Below, one piece after another: positions 1 through 7,411 of a DNA stretch of 64,000 bases. The position numbers and the translations under genes are program-made. The notes beneath the pieces were generated by a model that was not told where the DNA came from, did not search any database, and saw only the letters and a program-made list of their open reading frames with translations. How positions within the stretch are numbered: the first letter of the stretch is position 1; each line of letters begins with the position of its first letter. Origin of the DNA: Pseudorhodoplanes sp. (GTDB taxonomy: Bacteria; Pseudomonadota; Alphaproteobacteria; Rhizobiales; Xanthobacteraceae); NCBI GenBank assembly GCA_032027085.1, contig JAVSMS010000001.1, positions 1,256,332 to 1,320,331 on the forward strand. Reading direction: 5' to 3'.

Positions 1-45
1 CATCGCTACCGCCGGAAGCCACAGGATGATCTCGACGGGATGCAT
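1..45 (-). CDS. hyfF: Hydrogenase-4 subunit F-like, N-terminus only
   Basis: Only the first 15 codons are inside the window. They start at the ATG whose A is the last base of the upstream hyfE stop codon (TGATG coupling). The visible peptide, MHPVEIILWLPAVAM, is the start of a hydrophobic helix. In hydrogenase-4 operons hyfF follows hyfE and encodes a NuoL/NuoM-like proton-channel subunit. The assignment rests on position and on this short hydrophobic start, so it is an inference. Confidence 0.55.
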   Translation of the reverse strand, partial: MHPVEIILWLPAVAM

Positions 46-716
46 CACGAGATATGCCTTCTCTCATGACGCAAACGATCAAGCGCGCTCAGATCGACCG
101 TGTCGAAGCGCTCGCGGATACGGAACACAAACACGCCGAACACGGAAAATGCGATCAGGATCGAGAACGCAACTGAAATCTCCACCACCAGCGGCATGCC
201 TTTGGCGCCGGTGGCGGCAAGGATGAGGCCGTTTTCCAGCGACATGAATCCGACAATCTGCGTCACCGCGTTCCGCCGCGTGATCATCATCAACAGCCCG
301 AGCAGGATAACGGCGAGCGCAAAGGCCAGGTCCTCGCGCGCCAGCGGACTCACTCCGACCTGCACCGGCATCACCAGCAAAATCGACAACGCGATCAGCC
401 CCAGCCCGGTCAACATGGTCGGACCTGCTCCGATCACCTGTTCGATTTCCCGATGGATACCGAGGCGGTGAACGATGCGGTTGAGGGCAGTGGGAATAAT
501 GAATCCCTTGGCGATCAGTGCAATCGCCGCGGTCACGACCAGATGCGTCGCTTCCTGCACATAAGACTGCCAGGCCACCGCGAGCGACAGCACGATCGCC
601 TGCGCGGCAAAGACGTTGAGGGTTGCCAGGATCCGGTCCTGATAGAGCAGCAGCAGGCTGAGCACCAGCATGCCGCCAGCGAGAAAATGCGCCACGTCGA
701 ATTGCAGCGAGGACAT
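45..716 (-). CDS. hyfE: Hydrogenase-4 component E-like membrane protein
   Basis: A 223-residue, very hydrophobic protein with about six or seven membrane segments. It matches the HyfE family in length and in its NuoK-like C-terminal part, where a stretch reading FMSLENGL carries the glutamate typical of NuoK/MrpC-type helices. The start ATG shares one base with the hyfC stop. HyfE sits in the membrane arm of formate hydrogenlyase-2-type and related complexes and probably takes part in proton translocation. It is the third gene of the minus-strand run hyfB-hyfC-hyfE-hyfF; hyfD is absent. Confidence 0.85.
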   Translation of the reverse strand: MSSLQFDVAHFLAGGMLVLSLLLLYQDRILATLNVFAAQAIVLSLAVAWQSYVQEATHLVVTAAIALIAKGFIIPTALNRIVHRLGIHREIEQVIGAGPTMLTGLGLIALSILLVMPVQVGVSPLAREDLAFALAVILLGLLMMITRRNAVTQIVGFMSLENGLILAATGAKGMPLVVEISVAFSILIAFSVFGVFVFRIRERFDTVDLSALDRLRHERRHIS

Positions 717-1666
717 CAGAACCCCTGTGAAACGAACAAGAGGAACACGGCGAGCGCCGCGGTGGCAAAAGCGCTGCCCAGAAAAACGGGGTAGCGGAAC
801 ACGCGCATCTTGGCGACCGAGGTCTCTCCGATCGGCAACAGGACGGCGAGGATCGCAATCTTGGCGACGTAACTCGCAACCCCGAATGCCATTGCGGCGA
901 AAGTCTTGTCGGTCGTCGCCATGCCGAACGGAATGAACAGGCAGACCAGGAGCGAGAAATAGAGCGTGAGCTTGAGTGCGGCGGCGGCCTCGATCATGGC
1001 CAGATGGCGGCCGGAATATTCGAGCACCATGGCTTCGTGCACCATAGTCAACTCGAGATGCGTCGCAGGATTGTCGATGGGAATGCGCGCATTCTCGGCA
1101 ATCGCGATAAAAACGAAGGCGAACGCCGCAAGGCCGAGCGACACGCGCAGGCCGACCGATCCGTGAATCATATGGTCGGCGATGGCGGAGAGTTGCGTCG
1201 TGCCGGCGATCAGCGCCACGGCAAATACCACGAGCAGCATGGCTGGCTCGGCAAGCGAGGCGATCAGCATTTCGCGCGAGGAGCCGATACCACCGAAGGC
1301 GGTGCCGACATCCATGCCGGCGAGTGCGAGCGCGAATCGGCCGGTGGCCAGGAGCGCGACAAGAGCGATGATATCGGCCGACCAGGAAAAGATGAGGCCG
1401 GTCGAGTAAGTCGGGATTAACGCGACCGCCACCCATGTCGTGGCAAAGAGCAGATAAGGCGTCACCCGATATATCCACGAAGCGTTGTGCGCGAGCACCG
1501 CTTCCTTGTGCATCAGTTTCCAGAGATCGCGGTAAGGCTGCAGGACCGGCGGCCCGACACGCCGCAACAAGCGCGCCTTCACCTTGCGGGTAATGCCGAG
1601 TATCAAGGGCGCGATCACCAGCACCAGAAACATTTGCAGGCCTTGCGCCGCGATCTCGACCATCAT
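716..1666 (-). CDS. hyfC: Hydrogenase-4 component C-like (NuoH-type) membrane subunit
   Basis: A 316-residue NuoH/HyfC-family protein, the membrane subunit that docks the hydrogenase or complex-I-like peripheral module to the proton-pumping arm. The family signature is visible as an acidic/proline stretch (ENARIPIDNPATHLELT), then HEA and EYSGRHLA, which form the loop facing the peripheral arm. About eight membrane helices are apparent. The start at 1666 gives a four-base ATGA overlap with the hyfB stop; an ATG two codons upstream is also possible. The catalytic subunits are not in the window, so the reaction of the complex cannot be read here. Confidence 0.88.
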   Translation of the reverse strand: MMVEIAAQGLQMFLVLVIAPLILGITRKVKARLLRRVGPPVLQPYRDLWKLMHKEAVLAHNASWIYRVTPYLLFATTWVAVALIPTYSTGLIFSWSADIIALVALLATGRFALALAGMDVGTAFGGIGSSREMLIASLAEPAMLLVVFAVALIAGTTQLSAIADHMIHGSVGLRVSLGLAAFAFVFIAIAENARIPIDNPATHLELTMVHEAMVLEYSGRHLAMIEAAAALKLTLYFSLLVCLFIPFGMATTDKTFAAMAFGVASYVAKIAILAVLLPIGETSVAKMRVFRYPVFLGSAFATAALAVFLLFVSQGF

Positions 1667-3672
1667 CGCCATGCCGCCACCAGGATCAAAAGCACGATCA
1701 GAGCCGCAAAGACCAGTGTCAGATAGCGACGTATGGTCAGGAATTGCAGGCGATTGAGTTTCTTCGAGACTGTGAGCACGGCCCTCCCGGCGGGCCCATA
1801 GGCAAACCGCCAAGCCGGATCGAATATCTTCACATAGAAAAGCCCCGCGCGCATGGCGCCCGGACGCGGCATGTCGACCCGTTCGCGCACGTCGAACACC
1901 ATCGTGCCGAAAACCCTGCGGATCGGCATCGAGAAGCTCGAGCCGGAATATTGCGTGGCCAGCGACGGATCGGGATAGCCGCAATCCCAGATCGCGCTGC
2001 GCCGGGTGGCGCGTGTCGCAAAGCGATGGATCACCATCGCGGTCAACATACCCGAAGAAATCAGGAACACGAGAATGATGATGCCGTTATAGGAGCTTCG
2101 GCTTGCTTCGATCGGAATGATCGACAGCCAGTTGATTGTGATCTGCTGTGGCATGCGACCGCCGACCAGACCGCCTACAACGGGCGCAAGGAGATCGATC
2201 AGCACACCGGGCAAAATTCCAGCCAGGAGACACATTGCCGCCAGAATGAACATCGCGGCGAGCGAAAACCGATCGGTTTCATGCGCATTCTGCGCGGCCG
2301 GCGTCCGCGCTCGCCCGAGAAAGGTGACGCCGAACGCCTTGACGAAACACGCGGCGGCCAGCGCAGCGGCCAGCGCCAGTAATGCCCCGACCGTCGGCAC
2401 CATAAATTTCAGTCCGAGTTGCGGAAGCTGCGGACTGACCAGAATGGCCTGGAAGGTCAGCCATTCCGAGACGAACCCGTTCAAGGGCGGCAAGGCCGAG
2501 ATCGCCGCACAGCCTGTGAGAAACGCGAAAGCCGTACGCGGCATGCGGTGAACAAGGCCGCCAAGGCGCTCCATGTCGCGTTCGCCGGTCGCATGCAGTA
2601 CCGCGCCGGCGCCAAAGAAAAGCAGGCTCTTGAACAATGAGTGGTTGAAGACATGCAGCAACGCCGCAGACATTGCCAATGCGGCCGGCACCGGCATATC
2701 ATTGGCACGAAAGGCGATGGTCAGTCCGAGGCCGATGAAAATGATGCCGACATTCTCGACCGTGCTGTAGGCCAGCAGGCGCTTGATGTCCTGTTGCATC
2801 AAGGCATAGAGCACGCCGAGCACGGCGGTGGTGGCGCCGATCGCGAGGATGATCAGGCTGGTCCACCAGACCGGTTCATCGATCAGATCGAAAGCGATGC
2901 GGATGAACCCGTAAATCGCCACTTTGGTCATCACCCCGCTCATCAGCGCGGAGACGTGACTGGGCGCCGCCGGATGCGCGAGCGGCAGCCAGACATGCAG
3001 CGGCACCAACCCGGCCTTCGAGCCAGCTCCGATCAGCGCAAGCAACAAGGCAGAGATCGCGACCGCCGACTGCGGAGGATGACTCCGCATGGTGTCAAAT
3101 GCATACCCGCCATCCGGCCCCGCCAGCAAACCAAAGGTCAGCAACAGGCACAGCGTGCCGGCGCTCGCCATGACGATGTAGATAAATCCTGCGCGGGCAT
3201 TGCCGGATTCCCGGTGATGCGCCAGCACCAGCGCCCAGGACGCCAGCGACATGAATTCCCAGCCGACCAGAAAGGTGAACGCGTCGTCGGCGAGAAGAAC
3301 AAGGTTCATTCCTCCCAGATAGGCGGGGAAATAAGGGAGGATACGCAGCGGCGACCGCTCGTGCCGGCCATAGCCGAGCCCATAAAGACTTGCGACCGCA
3401 CCGCCCAGATTGACAACCAGCAAGAAGAAGGCGGCAAGCGCATCTACCCGGAAATGCGCGCCGAGTAGCGGCAGACCCAAGGGCAAGGCCAGCGTCGCCA
3501 CTGATCCATCGCTCACAAGTGCGACAAACGCTGTAACAATCCCGACGGCGGCAATGACAAGGCTTGCGCCGTAGACAATGAGGGTGCCCGCAGGCCGACG
3601 GCCGATCGCAACGGCCAGCGCCGCGACCACCAGAAACCCGGCCACATTCAAGAGTCCTATGATGGCCGGCAT
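1663..3672 (-). CDS. hyfB: Hydrogenase-4 component B-like proton-channel subunit
   Basis: A 669-residue NuoL/NuoM/MrpA-type antiporter subunit, close to the usual HyfB length (about 670). Residues 75-420 carry the proton-translocating core. Visible are the helix-5 glutamate in LVGWEF (Glu139), Lys219 and His226 in the GAGSKAGLVPLHVWLP segment, and Lys250. A less conserved C-terminal region ends in one more membrane helix. It opens the operon and overlaps hyfC by four bases, implying stoichiometric synthesis. Similar hyfBCEF sets in Hyphomicrobiales are annotated either as group 4 NiFe hydrogenases or as hydrogenase-related complexes of unknown substrate. Confidence 0.9.
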   Translation of the reverse strand: MPAIIGLLNVAGFLVVAALAVAIGRRPAGTLIVYGASLVIAAVGIVTAFVALVSDGSVATLALPLGLPLLGAHFRVDALAAFFLLVVNLGGAVASLYGLGYGRHERSPLRILPYFPAYLGGMNLVLLADDAFTFLVGWEFMSLASWALVLAHHRESGNARAGFIYIVMASAGTLCLLLTFGLLAGPDGGYAFDTMRSHPPQSAVAISALLLALIGAGSKAGLVPLHVWLPLAHPAAPSHVSALMSGVMTKVAIYGFIRIAFDLIDEPVWWTSLIILAIGATTAVLGVLYALMQQDIKRLLAYSTVENVGIIFIGLGLTIAFRANDMPVPAALAMSAALLHVFNHSLFKSLLFFGAGAVLHATGERDMERLGGLVHRMPRTAFAFLTGCAAISALPPLNGFVSEWLTFQAILVSPQLPQLGLKFMVPTVGALLALAAALAAACFVKAFGVTFLGRARTPAAQNAHETDRFSLAAMFILAAMCLLAGILPGVLIDLLAPVVGGLVGGRMPQQITINWLSIIPIEASRSSYNGIIILVFLISSGMLTAMVIHRFATRATRRSAIWDCGYPDPSLATQYSGSSFSMPIRRVFGTMVFDVRERVDMPRPGAMRAGLFYVKIFDPAWRFAYGPAGRAVLTVSKKLNRLQFLTIRRYLTLVFAALIVLLILVAAWR

Positions 3673-4057
3673 TCCCCCGCCTCACACCCCAATCGCGGCC
3701 CGAGCCAAGGCTCGACATAGGAAGAATGAGCGGATCACGCCGCAATTTCAATGGGCAGCCGCGCAGGCGGCTGAACCGGCACATACTCCTGATTTTCTCG
3801 ACTTCAGGTCAGATGAATCAGCGTCATGGACTTGTGACAGAAAAATGGACCTATCTCCGCACTTCTATATTGAGAACAATCCTTTCTGCATTTGGCTGCA
3901 AAGTGAGCGCAATCTGACCCATTCTTCGGAGCCTCACATTTGAGGAAGCGCAGGCTGCACAAGCACGCGATCGATTTGTGATCAGGAACATCGACACGCT
4001 GACCCATGTCTCCGGAATGAAACGTAACCTATGTGTCCGGAACGGACCGAGTGGATA
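3673..4057. other. Intergenic region between hyfB and tRNA-Arg
   Basis: No protein gene is supported here; the open frames are low-quality extensions. The stretch near 3820-3930 is richer in A+T than its surroundings and could hold the hyfB promoter on the minus strand, but no clear -35/-10 pair was found. The end next to the tRNAs contains the 25-base-period direct repeat described separately. Confidence 0.5.
4002..4041. repeat. Short direct repeat beside tRNA-Arg
   Basis: Two imperfect copies of ACC(C/T)ATGT(C/G)TCCGGAA begin at 4002 and 4027, a period of 25 bases. The wording resembles the tandem sites seen near the ends of IS481-type elements in rhizobial genomes, recalled from general knowledge and not checked. 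No transposase gene accompanies them, so at most this is a relic. Confidence 0.4.
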
Positions 4058-4134
4058 TGGCGCGCCGGAAGGGATTCGAACCCCTGACCCCCAGATTCGA
4101 AGTCTGGTGCTCTATCCAGCTGAGCTACCGGCGC
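4058..4134 (-). tRNA. tRNA-Arg, anticodon TCG
   Basis: A 77-base cloverleaf on the minus strand with CCA encoded. The acceptor arms GCGCCGG and CCGGCGC pair and are followed by discriminator G and CCA. The D-arm reads TAGCTCAGCTGGATAGAGCA, the anticodon stem CCAGA/TCTGG encloses loop CTTCGAA, and the T-loop is GGTTCGAATCC. Anticodon TCG reads CGA (and by wobble CGG) arginine codons. It lies 19 bases downstream of the tRNA-Arg(ACG) gene and is probably co-transcribed with it. Confidence 0.97.
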
Positions 4135-4153
4135 GAAGACCCGGAAAGAAAAA

Positions 4154-4230
4154 TGGCGCGCCCGAAGAGATTCGAACTCCTGACCCCCAGATTCGTAGTC
4201 TGGTGCTCTATCCAGCTGAGCTACGGGCGC
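4154..4230 (-). tRNA. tRNA-Arg, anticodon ACG
   Basis: A 77-base cloverleaf on the minus strand with CCA encoded. The acceptor arm is GCGCCCG/CGGGCGC, and the anticodon stem CCAGA/TCTGG encloses CTACGAA, giving anticodon ACG (position 34 normally deaminated to inosine to read CGU, CGC and CGA). The D-arm and anticodon stem are identical to those of the neighbouring tRNA-Arg(TCG), so the pair looks like a tandem duplication followed by anticodon and acceptor divergence. Confidence 0.97.
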
Positions 4231-4288
4231 GTGTCGCGGGGGCCCTGACGCCCGCGCGCAACGGGGCGATAGCTATCGCCCAAGCCAC

Positions 4289-4807
4289 CTATTGGCAAGG
4301 GATTTTCCCCCGTATCGGCCCTGCCGCCGTCAGGGCGGCATTTTCCACATGCATGCGCCAGAGCAAAATCAGGCCGTTGGCCACGGTGAATAGCGCGGCA
4401 AAGGCCGGCAGGCCGAGCGCGAGCGGCACCACCGCGATTTCGGCGGCCACCACCGCATAGTTCGGGTGTTTCATGAAACGATAAGGTCCGCGGCCCACCA
4501 GGGGCGTGCCCGGCAGGACGATAATGCGTGTAGTCCAGCGCGCTCCAAGCGAGGCCAGACACCAGATTCGGGCCGCCTGCAGGACGATGAAGACGATCAG
4601 CCATGCACGATCGACATCCTGCAGGCGGCCAAAAATCCAGAGCCCGACGATCCACGCCAAGTGCAATGCGACGATCAGCGGGTAATGGGCGCGCCCGCAT
4701 TCAATGCCGCCGGCAGCCAGCAGCCGGATGGTGTTGCGGCGATCGATCAGCAATTCGCCGATGCGTTGACACGCAATGAACAGAACGAGCCAGCCGCCCT
4801 CACCCAT
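4289..4807 (-). CDS. Isoprenylcysteine carboxyl methyltransferase-family protein, partner of type III PKS
   Basis: A 172-residue membrane protein with about four hydrophobic helices and the ICMT-family SAM-binding signature RGPYRFMKHPNY at residues 106-117. Bacterial members next to a type III polyketide synthase (BpsB/SrsB-like) methylate phenolic or pyrone lipids rather than proteins. That role is inferred here from the neighbour. The ATG at 4807 overlaps the end of the PKS gene by eight bases (ATGGGTGA), showing translational coupling and supporting this start over longer open frames. Membrane location is expected. Confidence 0.8.
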   Translation of the reverse strand: MGEGGWLVLFIACQRIGELLIDRRNTIRLLAAGGIECGRAHYPLIVALHLAWIVGLWIFGRLQDVDRAWLIVFIVLQAARIWCLASLGARWTTRIIVLPGTPLVGRGPYRFMKHPNYAVVAAEIAVVPLALGLPAFAALFTVANGLILLWRMHVENAALTAAGPIRGKIPCQ

Positions 4808-5855
4808 GGCAAATCTCAAGCGACAGAAAGCTGGCTGTGAAACCGGGCCCCAACGCGGCCAGGATGGCATCGCCTGAAAATCCTGCGCCAAGAGTCTGGT
4901 CCAGCACGAACAGAACCGTCGGCGCCGACATGTTCCCGAACCGCCGCAGCACGTTGCGCTCGATGGAAAAGACCGCGGCATCGACGCCAAGCGCCTTCTC
5001 GATCGCGCGCAGGACTTTCATGCCGCCGGGATGGCAGATGAAGCGTGGCCTCTCTCGCGTCTCCAGCTTCTGTAAAAAGCACTTGACCGGACCAGCAAGT
5101 CGTTGCTCGACGAATTTCGGCAACGAGCGCGACAATACAACCCCGAAACCGATCGGATCGACCGACCACCCCATCACGTCGAGCGTTTTCGGCCAGGTGT
5201 GCTCGTTGCCCTCGCCGATCAGTGCCAAGGCGGAGGATTGCTTGCCGGCCTGCAACACGGCCGCTGCGGCGCCGTCGCCAAATAGCGCTGAGGAAATCAC
5301 ATCCGCTTTTGTCGTCCTGTCGCGCCGAAAGGCCAGCGTGCACAACTCGACGGCGATGACGAGCACGACCGCACCGGGCTCGCTTCGCGACAGGCGCGCA
5401 CCTATGGAAAGGCCTGACACGCCGCCCGCGCATCCCAGGCCGAAAACCGGAATGCGCGAAATGTCGGAGCGGAATCCGAGCTCATTCGCAACCCGCGCAT
5501 CAAGACTGGGCGTTGCGATGCCGGTCGAGGATATGGTGACGACGATATCGACGTCGCACGCAGAGAGCCGCGCCTGTGCGAGCGCCGCGCGCGCCGTCTT
5601 GACGAATAATGCGCCGGCGCCATCGAGATAGACGCCCGTGCGCTCGGGCCAGTCGTGATCGCGGTCAAACCAATCGAGCGGCGCCACCGAATAGCGCTCC
5701 TCGATGCCCGAATTTGAGAACACATCGATCAGTTGCGGAAATCGGGAGATGGTCGGCGCAAAAATGGCTCTCGCCATTCTCGTCGCCTCGGACTGGGCAA
5801 TCCTGTGAGGCGGCACGGCGCATGCCAGTCCAAGCAGCGACACCGGAATGTCCAT
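4800..5855 (-). CDS. Type III polyketide synthase (chalcone/stilbene synthase family)
   Basis: A 351-residue type III PKS of normal family length. The catalytic triad is visible: Cys142 in VFGLGCAGG, His275 in ICHPGG and Asn308 in RFGNMSAPTV. Such enzymes condense acyl-CoA starters with malonyl-CoA to give alkylresorcinols or alkylpyrones; the starter and product cannot be read from sequence. GGAAGG lies a few bases before the ATG. The methyltransferase-like gene follows with an eight-base overlap, the BpsA-BpsB arrangement. A hairpin (5868-5885) in the leader may affect expression. Confidence 0.9.
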   Translation of the reverse strand: MDIPVSLLGLACAVPPHRIAQSEATRMARAIFAPTISRFPQLIDVFSNSGIEERYSVAPLDWFDRDHDWPERTGVYLDGAGALFVKTARAALAQARLSACDVDIVVTISSTGIATPSLDARVANELGFRSDISRIPVFGLGCAGGVSGLSIGARLSRSEPGAVVLVIAVELCTLAFRRDRTTKADVISSALFGDGAAAAVLQAGKQSSALALIGEGNEHTWPKTLDVMGWSVDPIGFGVVLSRSLPKFVEQRLAGPVKCFLQKLETRERPRFICHPGGMKVLRAIEKALGVDAAVFSIERNVLRRFGNMSAPTVLFVLDQTLGAGFSGDAILAALGPGFTASFLSLEICHG

Positions 5856-5867
5856 GATCGGCCTTCC

Positions 5868-5885
5868 GCATGCCCCCCGGCATGC
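5868..5885. promoter_or_regulatory. Hairpin in the leader of the type III PKS gene
   Basis: A perfect seven-base stem (GCATGCC/GGCATGC) with a four-base loop lies 13 bases before the PKS start codon and 41 bases after the sensor-kinase stop. No run of T follows, so it is more likely a pause or mRNA-stability structure than a complete terminator. It separates the PKS pair from the upstream genes on the same strand. Confidence 0.4.
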
Positions 5886-5925
5886 GGGGTAAACCCCCTC
5901 TGATCAGGACTATTCCGAGGAACCC

Positions 5926-7389
5926 TCAGGCCCGCGCCCGTTCGGGCCGGTGCGCTTCCAGATCGACCGCCTGGTCGGGAATGGTGAACTGGAATGTGGC
6001 TCCGATCGTGCCTTCGATCAGCCGTATCTCGCCACCATGGGCGTGTACCAGTTCCGCGGCGATGGCAAGACCCAGGCCGGAGCCACCGGTTCGGGTGGAG
6101 CTCTGGAAAGCCTCGAACAAGTGTTCGCGCGCGCGCGACGGCAAGCCGGGTCCGGTATCGGACACCTCAATCACCACGACCGATCCCTCGCGCCGGCCGG
6201 TCATGCGTATCTGATCGCGGAAAGGATCGTTGGGGGCGCGGCTCTCCAATGCCTGCGCCGCGTTGCGCGTGAGATTCAGCAGCACGCGCAAAAGCTGATC
6301 GTGGTCGGCCTCGACCTTGACGCCACGCTCGATGGCGGTGATCCAGGCGATCCCGCTCTCATCCGTCAGGCCGAGCGTTTCCCGCACTTCCTCGACCAGG
6401 GTTTCGAGCTCGATCATCTTGCGGTCCGGCGGCGGCTCCTGCACGCGTCCATAGGACAATGTGGACTGGCAGAACGCGATCGCGCGCTCCAGGGCGCGCA
6501 CCAGCTTGGGCGCAAAGCGCTGCACGCGCGGATCAGGCAGGCTCGACAACTGGTCGGACACAAGCTGCGCGGAGGCAAGAAGATTGCGCAGATCGTGATT
6601 GATCTTGGAGACCGCCAACCCCAACGAAGCAAGCCGGTTCTTTTGATGCAGCATGGAGGCAAGGTCCCGCTGCATCACCGCCAGTTCCCGCTCCGTGGTG
6701 CCGATTTCATCTTCGCGCTTGGACGGAACCATCACACGCGAGAAGTCTTCCGGGTCGGCGCCGAACCAGATCATGTTGGCTGTGATCCGGCGCATCGGAC
6801 GCACGAACAGGACATGCAATGCGAGATAGACCAAAGCCGCTGTAATTGCGGATATGATGAGCGACAGAACCAGGATGTTCCAGGAGAAGCGCAGCATCGC
6901 GCGCTGCAACGGCGCGTTGTCGATCACGATCTCGACGAATTCACCACCGCGCGGCGCCGGGCCTTTTACGCGCAAGATATAGTGTTGCGGATCGGTCATG
7001 GCGTGAAAGGCGTTCACAATAGCGGAGATCCACGTCACGTCGCGCATGTCGAATTCGCGATGCACTTGCGCCGGCATGTCCGATACGGCGAGCAACCGGC
7101 GCTGCTGCTCTACCTTCATGGCAACGGCGCGCGCACCGACGCTGTTCAGGATCTGTCGCGCCAGGCTTTCCGGAACCATACCGCTTGGCGCGGCATCCAG
7201 CACCAAGGCCCCCGTATGTGCAGCCGCGAGCCTGTCATTGAGCCATGTCAGACGAAAATTGGCGACCGACGGCACATAGATGAGCACTTCCGCCATCATG
7301 ACGAAAAGAATCGTCAGGATGAGGAGCTTTCCTGAAAGCCCGAAACGCGGCTCGCGCGGAGGGCGAATGAATTTGCGTCGACGTGCCAT
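5926..7389 (-). CDS. Membrane-bound sensor histidine kinase
   Basis: A 487-residue kinase. One membrane helix lies near residues 20-40 and another near 170-195, enclosing a periplasmic sensor domain of about 130 residues. A HAMP-like linker (about 195-250) follows, then the phospho-acceptor box with His265 in KINHDLRNLL, N-box Asn376 (LNLTRNA), G1 box DTGPGL (411-416) and G2 box GGSGLGLAI (435-443). No response regulator gene is adjacent, so it acts with a partner elsewhere. It begins 22 bases after the oxidoreductase gene and may share its transcript. The signal sensed is unknown. Confidence 0.88.
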   Translation of the reverse strand: MARRRKFIRPPREPRFGLSGKLLILTILFVMMAEVLIYVPSVANFRLTWLNDRLAAAHTGALVLDAAPSGMVPESLARQILNSVGARAVAMKVEQQRRLLAVSDMPAQVHREFDMRDVTWISAIVNAFHAMTDPQHYILRVKGPAPRGGEFVEIVIDNAPLQRAMLRFSWNILVLSLIISAITAALVYLALHVLFVRPMRRITANMIWFGADPEDFSRVMVPSKREDEIGTTERELAVMQRDLASMLHQKNRLASLGLAVSKINHDLRNLLASAQLVSDQLSSLPDPRVQRFAPKLVRALERAIAFCQSTLSYGRVQEPPPDRKMIELETLVEEVRETLGLTDESGIAWITAIERGVKVEADHDQLLRVLLNLTRNAAQALESRAPNDPFRDQIRMTGRREGSVVVIEVSDTGPGLPSRAREHLFEAFQSSTRTGGSGLGLAIAAELVHAHGGEIRLIEGTIGATFQFTIPDQAVDLEAHRPERARA

Positions 7390-7411
7390 CGTTGTCCTGG
7401 ACGCGCGTGAA

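Noticed and set aside
2641-3468. 275-codon plus-strand frame opposite hyfB
   Set aside because: Composition is extremely rich in Arg, Gln, Asp and His with no family match. The opposite strand encodes a well-conserved membrane protein.
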